From contig JAFKGR010000006.1 of assembly GCA_017307735.1 (NCBI GenBank), positions 162,360 to 226,359 on the forward strand: 64,000 nt of DNA. Direction: 5' to 3'. The notes beneath the pieces were generated by a model that saw nothing but the letters and a program-made list of their open reading frames with translations, did no database searches and was not told the origin of the DNA. This document shows, piece after piece, positions 1 through 8,486 of this stretch. Source of the stretch: Chitinophagaceae bacterium (GTDB taxonomy: Bacteria > Bacteroidota > Bacteroidia > Chitinophagales > Chitinophagaceae). The first letter of the stretch is position 1, and every line of letters starts with the position of its first letter. The position numbers were made by a program, and so were the translations under genes.

Positions 1-2891
1 AGCATCAGTGCGACCAGCAAAGCTTTACTCAGGAAGGTGGCCGCTTCCACCTGTTGCTCACTTTCACCTGTTTGCCTGATGGTCACATTCGGCAATTTTT
101 TAAAGTCCTTTATCGCTGAAGAAAGTTTTTGATTCACCTCATTGGCTGTATAACCTGATAACACATTGCTGAAAAGTGTGATGACACGTTTTACATTCAA
201 CCTTTTGATGCTCCCGTAGGTACTTGTGAAATCCACGTTGACAAGTGTACTTATCGGAATACTTTTTATTTGACCGCCGGAAGCCAGGTCTCTGAACACA
301 ATATTCATATTGAGAAGATTGGTCAGATTTTGTCGTTGCACTTCATTATTGCGGATCCAGATTTTGTATTCGTCTTCATTGTCTTTGATCTTGGAAATTT
401 CCTGTCCGAACAATGCTGTACGGATTTGCTGACCGATCTGTGCAGTTGATACCCCCTGTATTTGCGCCTGCTGTCGGTTTATGCTCAAAGTAATTTCCGG
501 ATTTGTCAAATCAACATCCATCTTCAAATCTTCCACACCGGGCACATGCACACTATCCAGATATCTTTTCAGATTTACTGCCGTTGTAGTCAGCGTATTA
601 AAATCATCACTTGACACTTCGATATTCACCGGGGGATCTGTGGGCGGGCCCATTTTTTCTTCTTCCACCGAAACCTGTACGCCGGGTATCCCTTTTACCA
701 CATTCCTGATGGAATCAAGATAGAACGTTGTATTTACACCATTGCGTTTTTCATATTCCACAAAATTAACCTGCACTCTTCCGAGATTTGCCTGCGTGCT
801 CCGGTCTCCGCTTTTGGGATCGCTGGCACCGACAGCCACATTTGAAATGATACTTTCAACAACCGGATTGGGCTTGCCGGACGGTTCATTCAAAACATGG
901 GTAATTCTATTTTCAACTACGTTTGTCACTGAATCTGTATAATCCACACTTGTACCCACCGGCAATTTCAGATATACATAAATGATGTTGGGCTGACCTT
1001 CGGGGAAAAAGACAACCGGTACTTTTCTCACCCAGAAAAACACAACGGTCACCACCAGCAATCCGAAAGTGCCAATCAATAACCAAACCGGCCTCCATTT
1101 CGAAACTGCCCATCTCAACAACTTTTCATAACTGCTCATAATGGCTGGCAACATCCGGTTCTGAAATCTGTGAATCAGATTGTCAAATACATAAACATTT
1201 AAAACAACCAGTATTGAGAAAAAGATCAGCAGGTTTCCAAAGAACGGAAGGTGGATCAGATCAAAAAATATTCCGGCGCCCAGGAGAATCAGGAATGGTT
1301 TGCTCCTGAAAACCTCAGACTTCTTTTTAGCTTTGTGTTCTTCCTCTTTATGCACCATGAAATCCACTGCAAAAACCGGGTTCATGATAAAGGCAACAAT
1401 CAACGAAGCTGTTAGTGTAAAAATCAACATGGTCGGCAGGTAGATCATAAACTTACCTATCAATCCCGGCCAAAAAAGTAGTGGGAAAAACGGAGCAAGG
1501 GTGGTCAATGTTCCGGAAATAACCGGCACAGAAATTTCTCCTGCGGCCATCTTAGCCGATTCAATAGAAGAAAGTTTCCCTTTATTTTCTTTGAAAATAC
1601 GGTGGGTATTCTCTATCACCACAATGGCATCATCAACTATAATCCCCAGTCCAAACAACAGGGCAAACAACACAATAAAATTCAATGTCACATCGGTACC
1701 CACAATCAGGTTTGCCGCAGGCATAAAAAGAAACGCAACGAACATGCTCAACGGCACAGACAATGCAACAAAGAATGCATTGGTAACGCCCATAAAAAAC
1801 ATCAGAATGACAAGCACCAGTGTAAATCCGATGACAATGCTGTTGACAAGGTCATTAAAACTTGTACGCGTGGACCGGCTTTGGTCTCCGGTAATCTCCA
1901 CATGCAGATTGCTTGGGAAAGTGGTACCTCTCATTTCCTCCACTTCTTTCTTTACATCATCTGAAGTCTGGATGAGGTTCTCCCCTGCCCTTTTGATGAT
2001 ATTCAGCGTAACCACATTTTTCCCGTCCAGCCTGGCATAACTCTCACTGTTCTTCACCGTATCTTTAATATTGGCTATTTCTTTCAGATAGATCGGAGCG
2101 CCATTAATATTGCGTACAATCATTTTCTCCAAATCATACTTTGTCTTAAACTGACCTTTGATTTGAATTGTACGTTTCATATTCCCGACATCGAGCAATC
2201 CGCCGCTGATGTCAACATTTTCTCTCTGCACTGCGTTGGCTATGTCATTGTAGGTAATTCCCGCACTCTGCATTTTGAAATTGTCCACATTGATCTGAAA
2301 TTCTCTTTCGGGTGCACCTACTATATCCACCCGCGTGATTTCAGGCAATTGTTCCAGCTTGTCTTGCGCATCATCGGCAAATTTTTTCAGCGACATCATG
2401 TCGTAATTACCACTCAGATTCACATACATCACAGGAATTTCACTCACGCTGACCTCCTGCACATTTGGTTCCTGAGTCAAATCGGTAGGCAAATCGGTTT
2501 TGGCTTTGTCAACAGCGTCTCTCACTTTCTGTACGGCGACATCTGTCTTCACGTTTGTTTTAAACTCAACAATGATCGCCGAAAAATCCTGCAGGGAAGT
2601 ACTTTTTATTTTGTCAATTTTAGCTCCCGTAATTCCTTTCAATTGTTTTTCTATAGGAATGGTTACCAGGTTTTCTATGTCCTTCGGAGAATTTCCCACA
2701 TAAACTGTCTGAACATAAACCGTCGGAATAACAACATCGGGAAACTGTTCTTTGGGAAGGGTTACAAACTGGAATATTCCTACAAGAGAAACAAAAATGA
2801 TCAACAAATAAACTGATGTCCTGTTGCGCACAGCCCAACTGGTAGGTTTGAACTCTTTGTACTTTTCTCCTGAATTTTCTAAAATCTTCAT
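1..2891 (-). CDS. RND efflux pump inner-membrane permease (AcrB/HAE1 family), 3' end cut by window
   Basis: Reading the minus strand from the ATG at 2891 gives an uninterrupted frame of 963 codons that leaves the window without a stop. It begins MKILENSGEKYKEFKPTSWA, followed by a first membrane helix and the RND porter-domain region (PIEKQLKGI, then YARLDGKNVVTL before the helical core). A run of helices containing GIIVDDAIVVIEN is the TM4 region whose paired aspartates carry protons in this family. A second porter half follows a central helix near VPVVFFPEG. RND pumps are usually 1030-1150 residues, so about 80-180 are probably missing. The adaptor, TolC and TetR genes lie directly upstream in the same direction, so this is the last visible gene of a tripartite drug or metabolite exporter. 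The substrate cannot be read from the sequence. Confidence 0.95.
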   Translation of the reverse strand, partial: MKILENSGEKYKEFKPTSWAVRNRTSVYLLIIFVSLVGIFQFVTLPKEQFPDVVIPTVYVQTVYVGNSPKDIENLVTIPIEKQLKGITGAKIDKIKSTSLQDFSAIIVEFKTNVKTDVAVQKVRDAVDKAKTDLPTDLTQEPNVQEVSVSEIPVMYVNLSGNYDMMSLKKFADDAQDKLEQLPEITRVDIVGAPEREFQINVDNFKMQSAGITYNDIANAVQRENVDISGGLLDVGNMKRTIQIKGQFKTKYDLEKMIVRNINGAPIYLKEIANIKDTVKNSESYARLDGKNVVTLNIIKRAGENLIQTSDDVKKEVEEMRGTTFPSNLHVEITGDQSRSTRTSFNDLVNSIVIGFTLVLVILMFFMGVTNAFFVALSVPLSMFVAFLFMPAANLIVGTDVTLNFIVLFALLFGLGIIVDDAIVVIENTHRIFKENKGKLSSIESAKMAAGEISVPVISGTLTTLAPFFPLLFWPGLIGKFMIYLPTMLIFTLTASLIVAFIMNPVFAVDFMVHKEEEHKAKKKSEVFRSKPFLILLGAGIFFDLIHLPFFGNLLIFFSILVVLNVYVFDNLIHRFQNRMLPAIMSSYEKLLRWAVSKWRPVWLLIGTFGLLVVTVVFFWVRKVPVVFFPEGQPNIIYVYLKLPVGTSVDYTDSVTNVVENRITHVLNEPSGKPNPVVESIISNVAVGASDPKSGDRSTQANLGRVQVNFVEYEKRNGVNTTFYLDSIRNVVKGIPGVQVSVEEEKMGPPTDPPVNIEVSSDDFNTLTTTAVNLKRYLDSVHVPGVEDLKMDVDLTNPEITLSINRQQAQIQGVSTAQIGQQIRTALFGQEISKIKDNEDEYKIWIRNNEVQRQNLTNLLNMNIVFRDLASGGQIKSIPISTLVNVDFTSTYGSIKRLNVKRVITLFSNVLSGYTANEVNQKLSSAIKDFKKLPNVTIRQTGESEQQVEAATFLSKALLVALM

Positions 2892-2941
2892 AAACAATTT
2901 CTATTTTGCCGGATATTCCCGGCAAATCGTTTGCAATTAAT

Positions 2942-4144
2942 TTATTGAACCTGGGTGGTCAGTGTTTGGCCGTCAAAAACCTCCTGAAATCCGGATGTAA
3001 TAATCATATCTCCCGGCTCAAGCCCTTGCTTCACCTCCACACTGTCATCATTAAATTGTCCTATCGTCACAGGTTTCTTTTTTGCAATCCATTTTCCGTT
3101 ACTTTTCACGGCCACCAAAACATATTTCCCGTTTTCATCATTCTGAACAGTATTCAGCGGAACTGAAATTGCATTGGGTGCACTGTAATCCAGAATCTTG
3201 ACTACTGCAGTCTGATTAGGGCTTACAGCAATATGGGAAGGAACCTTTATTTCGGCAGTAAATCCACGGGTTGTCGCTCCAATGGTTTCACTGATAAAAC
3301 TGATGACACCTTCAAAAGATTTGTTCATGTCAGTGAGGTTGACAATTACTTTGTTGCCCTTTGCAATTTTGTCGGTATAATTTTCCGGAACAATCACAGA
3401 GACTCTTGTATCTCCTGTGTTGACTATCCTGATAAACCCACCGGTCAAAGGATTGCCATTGAATGTTTCTCCGACATGGGCCGTAATTTCATCTACCGTT
3501 CCGCTCACATCACTATATACTGCACTTTGATTAGCCATTACCTGTGCAGCGTTGACATTAGCTTCAATGGTTTTCATCTGCCCTTCCAAAGATTCCACGT
3601 TTGTCCTGGCCTGCAACAATTGCACTTCGGTTCCAATATTATTTGACCATAAATTCTTTTGCCTTGCATAAACCGATTTCGCCAGATCCAATTGTGCTTT
3701 AACCGTATTCAATTGTTGTTTAATAGCATTGACATTTTGAATGGCAACTGAATTATCAAGTCGCAAAACGAGCTGTCCCTTTTTTATTTTTTCTCCCTGC
3801 TTAATATAAATAGCTTTTATCTGGCCCGGTTGTCCGGAAGGAGTAATGTAACTGACATTTTTCTGATCTATATTTCCCTGCAGCGTGACGTAATGTTTGA
3901 AATCAACTCTCTGAACAGCCGCGAAAGTCACCAACTTGGGTTTCTGGGTTGAAAAACCCGTATCAATTTCAGATAACTTTTCTTCCAGGCTTGTAATCTG
4001 GTTATCGATGGATGTCCTCTCCGACCTCAGCTTTTCCAGCTTCGATTTCATGCTGCTCAGTTCATCTTTTTTGGAGCTGTTTCCGCAGGATAACAGGAAT
4101 GCACAAACGAAACTGAAGATGATTGCTTTGTTAATATTTTTCAT
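2942..4144 (-). CDS. RND efflux periplasmic adaptor subunit (MFP/HlyD-like lipoprotein)
   Basis: This 400-residue protein bridges the RND permease and the TolC-type outer-membrane channel. The ATG at 4144 is preferred because it puts a clean lipoprotein signal at the N-terminus (MKNINKAIIFSFVCAFLLSC, lipobox LLSC). An in-frame ATG at 4162 would add six residues in front of it. A short coiled coil (residues ~28-60) precedes a biotinyl-lipoyl-like half (YIKQGEKIKKGQLVLRLDNS), an alpha-helical hairpin rich in Gln/Asn/Val, the second lipoyl half (SDVSGTVDEITAHVGE) and beta-barrel and membrane-proximal domains ending in QGLEPGDMIITSGFQ. The gene lies 24 bp after tolC and 50 bp before the permease, so the three are almost certainly co-transcribed. 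Confidence 0.93.
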   Translation of the reverse strand: MKNINKAIIFSFVCAFLLSCGNSSKKDELSSMKSKLEKLRSERTSIDNQITSLEEKLSEIDTGFSTQKPKLVTFAAVQRVDFKHYVTLQGNIDQKNVSYITPSGQPGQIKAIYIKQGEKIKKGQLVLRLDNSVAIQNVNAIKQQLNTVKAQLDLAKSVYARQKNLWSNNIGTEVQLLQARTNVESLEGQMKTIEANVNAAQVMANQSAVYSDVSGTVDEITAHVGETFNGNPLTGGFIRIVNTGDTRVSVIVPENYTDKIAKGNKVIVNLTDMNKSFEGVISFISETIGATTRGFTAEIKVPSHIAVSPNQTAVVKILDYSAPNAISVPLNTVQNDENGKYVLVAVKSNGKWIAKKKPVTIGQFNDDSVEVKQGLEPGDMIITSGFQEVFDGQTLTTQVQ

Positions 4145-4168
4145 AATTCTGAATTGTATCAATTGGTT

Positions 4169-5575
4169 TTATAGTTTACCCGCCGCTCTCAAAAAATCAA
4201 TGCGTGCAATGATGGCATCGTAAATCGAACTGTAATAATTATTCTGCGCTGTCACCAGATCAGATTGTGCTGTTGATATTTCCTGATTGCTTCCCACACC
4301 CTGTTCGTATTTTAATTTGGTTGAATTATAAACCTGTTCTGCAAGGTTCACATTCTTTTCCTGTGTATCCATATTGTACAATGCTGTTTTCATGTTCAAC
4401 CTCGATTGACTGATATCATTGGTTATGGAAGATCGCAATTGATGTAACCGGTTTTCGGATTGACGAAGAGAAATCCGGGCGCTCTCAACCTGTGCATTTT
4501 TGGAGAATCCCGAAAAGATAGGAACCGACATTCGCAGCGCAATGAATGAAGACGTAAAATAAGGACCCTTGAATAAATCGAAATGCTCTCCCTGGGCGCT
4601 TTTGCTGTAATTGGCAGAAAGTACTAACGACGGGAGACGGCTCAACTGATATCTTTTGACATTTAATTTTTGCAGTTCGATCACGGTTTGCATTTGCTGA
4701 TACTCCTTTCGATCTTCAAAGTGATATTCTTCGCTGAGCACTCCCTGTTTAATATCATCATCATTCAGCGTTTCGGTGAGTACGAGCGAATCATTCATCG
4801 GCATGCCCATCAGAAATTTTAAACCTTCCATCCCCGCGTCAATCTGGTTCCGGGCTTTCAATTTCATTGTCTGCAGATTGCTCAATTGCACCTGTACTTT
4901 GTCCACATCCAGCTTTTCTGCAAAACCATTCTGAAAAATAATTTTTGTATCATGAAGCAGTTGCTCGTAATTGACGATGTTGGCTTCAATAGAAGTAATC
5001 TGCCGGTTGCCAACGACCAACTGATAATACAATTTATATACGTTGGTTTTGATTTGTTCTTTGGTGACATCTGCAGATAATTCAGCATTGCGCATGGCAG
5101 CGTTTCTCGCCATCAATCCAACAAAAACCTGTCCGTCAAAAAGAATCTGGTTCAGATCAATTCCGTTGCTGAACATATATTTCGAACTCAGACCGGCATT
5201 TATCACTCCGAAATCTCCGGGCGATTTGATCGGATTGCCGCTTCCATCCTTCACTCCATTGGCTATCAGAACAGCATAAGTACTTTGTGCAATAAAATTC
5301 GGGAATGTGAAGGTGGGGACTTTAGGATTTATGTTCAGGCTGCTGGTTGCATTTACACTCGGCAATGCAGCGGCGGTAACTTCCTTATTAGTCATCGCCT
5401 GCTGGCGGATATCAAGCAATGCATTTTTTACAGTTTCAGAATTATTCAATGCATACTCTACTGCCTGTTTCGCGGTAAAATAATGTATCGTTACAGAATC
5501 TTGTGATTGAGCCAGCCCCCTGAACCAACTCAATGTGAGCGTGACCATGATTAAACTTACAGCCGTTTTCATCAT
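4169..5575 (-). CDS. TolC-family outer-membrane efflux protein
   Basis: The 468-residue product has a signal peptide (cleavage after GLAQ) and the two repeated OEP domains of TolC-type channels. The repeats are recognisable from AVEYALNNSETVKNALLDIR near the N-terminus and from the second-half coiled region ending NLAEQVYNSTKLKYEQGVGS and SDLVTAQNNYYSS. It would form the outer-membrane and periplasmic tunnel for the adaptor and pump encoded next. Its ATG overlaps the TGA of the upstream tetR gene as ATGA (5572-5575), which suggests translational coupling. A second Met codon follows at once, so the start could also be 5572. Confidence 0.93.
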   Translation of the reverse strand: MMKTAVSLIMVTLTLSWFRGLAQSQDSVTIHYFTAKQAVEYALNNSETVKNALLDIRQQAMTNKEVTAAALPSVNATSSLNINPKVPTFTFPNFIAQSTYAVLIANGVKDGSGNPIKSPGDFGVINAGLSSKYMFSNGIDLNQILFDGQVFVGLMARNAAMRNAELSADVTKEQIKTNVYKLYYQLVVGNRQITSIEANIVNYEQLLHDTKIIFQNGFAEKLDVDKVQVQLSNLQTMKLKARNQIDAGMEGLKFLMGMPMNDSLVLTETLNDDDIKQGVLSEEYHFEDRKEYQQMQTVIELQKLNVKRYQLSRLPSLVLSANYSKSAQGEHFDLFKGPYFTSSFIALRMSVPIFSGFSKNAQVESARISLRQSENRLHQLRSSITNDISQSRLNMKTALYNMDTQEKNVNLAEQVYNSTKLKYEQGVGSNQEISTAQSDLVTAQNNYYSSIYDAIIARIDFLRAAGKL

Positions 5576-6201
5576 TTCGGATTTGTTGTTTTTGCCGGTT
5601 CTTCTTTAAAATATTTTTCTATCAGTTTTTGTCCTTTGGCAGAAACAATGGAATACAAAAACATCCTGTGAATTTCCTGCTGCACTTCAAACAAAACATA
5701 TTTTGATTTTGGGAACATCTTTTCATTAAAAGGTATTGTAATGGTTCCCAGCCTGACTTTGGCATAAACAGATTCATTGATATCTTCCCTGAACAATCCT
5801 TCCTTTTTGCCCCATTGCAGATTTTCCACAATAACATCATAGAGATAATCATACATAAAATCCAAAAACCTTTTATATGACCCGGGGTATCCGCGTTCCA
5901 AATCAAAAAGAACAGATGGGTTCATCTGATCCATGATTTCTTTCAGGGTACCGATGGTGAGCACGATTTCATGAACCGCATCTTTCGCCTCCTTTTTACA
6001 GTATTCGCAATTCTTTTTACTCTTTTCCAGTGTCTGTCTGGTAACTTCATCCACCAGCCCGCTTTTATCCGAAAATGATTGATAAATGGTTTTCTTGGAA
6101 ACGCCAAGATGATTGGCAATTTCATCCATTGTCACCGACCTGATACCATAAATCCTGAATAACTCTTCGGCTTTTTCCCTGATTCTGTCTTTAATTTCCA
6201 T
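5572..6201 (-). CDS. TetR/AcrR-family transcriptional regulator
   Basis: A 209-residue regulator with a canonical TetR N-terminal helix-turn-helix: RIREKAEELFRIYGIRSVTM, then DEIANHLGVSKKTIYQSFSD at about residues 26-45. The divergent C-terminal ligand domain contains CEYC (two cysteines near residue 70). It is the first gene of the tolC-adaptor-RND operon and overlaps tolC by 4 bp, so the likely role is local, probably autoregulated control of the efflux genes. An inverted repeat just upstream of its start (6221-6244) is the natural candidate operator. The inducer is unknown. Confidence 0.93.
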   Translation of the reverse strand: MEIKDRIREKAEELFRIYGIRSVTMDEIANHLGVSKKTIYQSFSDKSGLVDEVTRQTLEKSKKNCEYCKKEAKDAVHEIVLTIGTLKEIMDQMNPSVLFDLERGYPGSYKRFLDFMYDYLYDVIVENLQWGKKEGLFREDINESVYAKVRLGTITIPFNEKMFPKSKYVLFEVQQEIHRMFLYSIVSAKGQKLIEKYFKEEPAKTTNPK

Positions 6202-6209
6202 AGCGGGTG

Positions 6210-6217
6210 CAAAACTA
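6210..6217 (-). promoter_or_regulatory. Candidate -7 element for the tetR efflux operon
   Basis: On the minus strand this reads TAGTTTTG, an exact match to the Bacteroidota TAnnTTTG element, 8 bp before the tetR ATG. Transcripts would have almost no leader. No clear -33 TTTG was found at the expected distance. Confidence 0.35.
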
Positions 6218-6218
6218 T

Positions 6219-6248
6219 GGAAACTTTTTTATGGTTAAAAGTTTTTCC
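6219..6248. promoter_or_regulatory. Inverted repeat, candidate TetR operator
   Basis: Perfect 8-bp arms AAACTTTT (6221-6228) and AAAAGTTT (6237-6244) flank an 8-bp spacer, with an outer GG/CC pair offset by two bases. The repeat sits immediately upstream of the tetR start and of the candidate -7 element, the usual place for an autoregulatory TetR operator. The function is inference. Confidence 0.45.
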
Positions 6249-6444
6249 AGATATTTTTTTAATTTTTTCTGAAACGGCAATCGCCTTTTTCAACTTTTCA
6301 AAGTGAAAAGATAAAATTCCGTGTACCTAATTTTTTATATTCCTGTCAAAAGGGTAATTGGCTTACAATTCCGGTTGCGGGATTCTATATCATCAGCGGG
6401 ATGTAGCAGGTTTTCTTAAAAATATAATCGTTCCGGGAGAGTAA

Positions 6445-6852
6445 TTAATCAGTAAAATCTTTTTTGATTTTCATTCTGCCCTGTTTCAAAAGACCCTTGT
6501 TTTTCTTAGTTTTCAATCTCTTGAGTTTGGAAGCCATCGTGGGTTTTGTAGGTTTTCTTTTTTTTCGCCGGACAAGTGCATTAGAAACCAGCACATGAAT
6601 TTTCACAATGACATCATTTTTATTTTCCAATTGACCTCTCGATCTCTGGCTGCGGACATGCAGATATCCTTCTTTGTCAATTTTATTTGCCAATTTTTCA
6701 AATAAAATTGCCTTTTGAGAATCAGAAAGTTTTTTTGAACCGGCGATATGGAAAATACCTTCCACCATGGTTTCTACCTTATTCACATTTTGGCCGCCGC
6801 TTCCACCGGAACGGGCAGTTTTGAATATTATTTCATCAATCAGATTCAACAT
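6445..6852 (-). CDS. arfB: Peptidyl-tRNA hydrolase ArfB (stalled-ribosome rescue)
   Basis: This 135-residue release-factor-like protein hydrolyses peptidyl-tRNA on ribosomes stalled without a stop codon. It carries the catalytic GGQ loop in the family context TARSGGSGGQNVNKVET near residue 20, and the lysine/arginine-rich C-terminal tail (RRKKRKPTKPTMASKLKRLK) that enters the empty mRNA channel in ArfB/YaeJ. The lack of codon-recognition domains separates it from prfA/prfB. The ATG at 6852 is chosen because homologs begin right before the IDEIIFKTARSGG block; the longer frame from 6885 adds eleven residues that look like leader sequence. Confidence 0.93.
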   Translation of the reverse strand: MLNLIDEIIFKTARSGGSGGQNVNKVETMVEGIFHIAGSKKLSDSQKAILFEKLANKIDKEGYLHVRSQRSRGQLENKNDVIVKIHVLVSNALVRRKKRKPTKPTMASKLKRLKTKKNKGLLKQGRMKIKKDFTD

Positions 6853-6904
6853 GATTATAAATTTATTGTTTAAAAATAATGCCAAACCATAGAGTACCTG
6901 TAAT

Positions 6905-6912
6905 TAATTTTG
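6905..6912 (+). promoter_or_regulatory. Candidate -7 element for the GGGP synthase gene
   Basis: The sequence is TAATTTTG, matching TAnnTTTG, 68 bp upstream of the ATG at 6980. No convincing -33 box was seen. Confidence 0.3.
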
Positions 6913-6979
6913 TAATTTGTCTTCCAAACCTTTCCTTTGACGAAAAATCAGGATTTTTGTCAAACCCTGAAAATGAAAG

Positions 6980-7744
6980 ATGGCCGACAAGCAAATATAT
7001 AAGACACTCTGCGAGAGAAAAATCAGCGGTAAAAAATCATTCGGTGTGCTCATTGATCCGGATAAAGTAAATGATACATCTCTCGAAAAACTTTGCGGAT
7101 TAGCGGATAGCGCGCAGGTTGATTTTTTCCTTGTTGGTGGCAGCCTGGTTGTTTCAGATTATCTGGACGGCGGGATTAAAGCGATCAAGAGGAACAGCAA
7201 TATTCCCGTGTTACTTTTCCCCGGAAACAGCAACCAGATTTCCAGACATGCTGATGCACTTTTGTATTTGTCGCTGATCAGCGGCCGCAATCCCGAATTT
7301 TTAATTGGCCAACACGTAGTCAGCGCTCCGGCTGTAAGAAAATCCGGATTGGAAATTATCAGTACAGGTTATATGGTTATCGATGGAGGAGCACCCACCA
7401 CGGTTTCTTACATCAGCAATGCCACGCCATTACCGGCCGATAAAGAAGATATTGCCATGTGCACAGCCATGGCCGGCGAAATGCTCGGTATGAAATTAAT
7501 TTACATGGATGCAGGAAGCGGCGCCAAAAGAGCTATCTCTGAAATAATGATCCATAGCGTAAGCGAAAAGGTGGGAATCCCCATCATCGTAGGTGGCGGC
7601 ATTTTAGAACCGGAAAAAGCTTATCTGAATTGCAAGGCAGGCGCTGATATGATTATTGTGGGAAACGCGATTGAAAAAGATCCTTCATTGATTCGTGAAA
7701 TGGCCTCGGCCATTCATTCAGTGCCGGTGAAAGCAGGCACTTAA
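6980..7744 (+). CDS. Geranylgeranylglyceryl/heptaprenylglyceryl phosphate synthase (PcrB/GGGPS family)
   Basis: The 254-residue TIM-barrel enzyme should join a polyprenyl diphosphate to sn-glycerol-1-phosphate. Visible signatures are the N-terminal FGVLIDPDKV, VGGSLVVSDYLDGGIKAIK, the substrate segment IPVLLFPGNSNQIS, STGYMVIDGGAPTTVSYIS, YMDAGSGA and the phosphate-binding C-terminus IPIIVGGGILEPEKAYLNCKAGADMIIVGNAIEKD. This family makes archaeal ether-lipid precursors; group II members in Bacteroidota are known to have GGGP synthase activity, but their physiological lipid product is uncertain. The gene ends in a 4-bp convergent overlap with the LytTR regulator gene: the palindromic TTAA at 7741-7744 serves both stop codons. 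Confidence 0.92.
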   Translation: MADKQIYKTLCERKISGKKSFGVLIDPDKVNDTSLEKLCGLADSAQVDFFLVGGSLVVSDYLDGGIKAIKRNSNIPVLLFPGNSNQISRHADALLYLSLISGRNPEFLIGQHVVSAPAVRKSGLEIISTGYMVIDGGAPTTVSYISNATPLPADKEDIAMCTAMAGEMLGMKLIYMDAGSGAKRAISEIMIHSVSEKVGIPIIVGGGILEPEKAYLNCKAGADMIIVGNAIEKDPSLIREMASAIHSVPVKAGT

Positions 7745-8457
7745 AAACTCATCATTTCTTTGAATTTCACAGACTGCCTGCGGCTCACTTCTATTTTTTC
7801 CCCTCCTTGCAAATCAACAATTAAACCTCCATTAAAATAAGGTTCTATTTTTTCTATCATCCGCAGATTGATAATGTGTTTGCGATTGGCCCTGAAAAAT
7901 ATTTTATCATCAAGCCTTTCTTCCAACGCATTCAGCGATTTTAAAATCAATGGTTTATTGTTTCCAAAAAATACTTTGGCATAATTGCCTACACTTTCAA
8001 AAACTCTTACATCCCCCAGTTTTACAAACCAGCACCTTTCACCATCTTTTACAAATACCTGATCATTTTCGCCCAACACAGTACGGTGAATCACCAGGCC
8101 CGGCTCAGCTTCCTTTCTCACTTTTTGCAATGCTTCGGCAAGGCGCTTTGGCTCTACTGGTTTCATCAGATAATCAAGTGCACTGGCTTCAAAAGCTTTC
8201 AGGGCATATTCATCAAATGCAGTTACAAAAATTACCTGTGGAGCCCTCTCAAGTTCTGTCAGCATATCGAAACCGCTCTTACCGGGCATCTGAATATCAA
8301 GGAAAATAAGATCCGGGTTGAGAGTTTCAATTTTTTCAATTCCTTCTTCTGCATTGGCAGCTTCACCAATCACTTCCACTTCCGGAAACTCTTTCAATAA
8401 TCTTTTCAATTCACTTCGCGCCAGTCTTTCATCATCGATTAAAACTATTTTCAACAT
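7741..8457 (-). CDS. LytTR-family response regulator
   Basis: This 238-residue two-domain regulator has a receiver domain (residues 1-~115) starting MLKIVLIDDERLARSELKRL, with acidic residues D8/D9, phospho-acceptor D54 in LIFLDIQMPGKSGFDML and lysine in LMKPVEP. The C-terminal LytTR DNA-binding domain runs from KDGERCWFVKLGDVRVFES to EKIEVSRRQSVKFKEM. The gene follows the LytS-type kinase gene by 29 bp on the same strand, and the two form an obvious cognate pair. Targets are unknown. Confidence 0.95.
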   Translation of the reverse strand: MLKIVLIDDERLARSELKRLLKEFPEVEVIGEAANAEEGIEKIETLNPDLIFLDIQMPGKSGFDMLTELERAPQVIFVTAFDEYALKAFEASALDYLMKPVEPKRLAEALQKVRKEAEPGLVIHRTVLGENDQVFVKDGERCWFVKLGDVRVFESVGNYAKVFFGNNKPLILKSLNALEERLDDKIFFRANRKHIINLRMIEKIEPYFNGGLIVDLQGGEKIEVSRRQSVKFKEMMSF

Positions 8458-8486
8458 ATTTTCTCATTTTTATTTTGTGAAGATAA

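Noticed and set aside
1501..2816. Plus-strand frames of 120-217 residues within the RND region
   Set aside because: They are antisense to an uninterrupted RND permease frame with clear family motifs.
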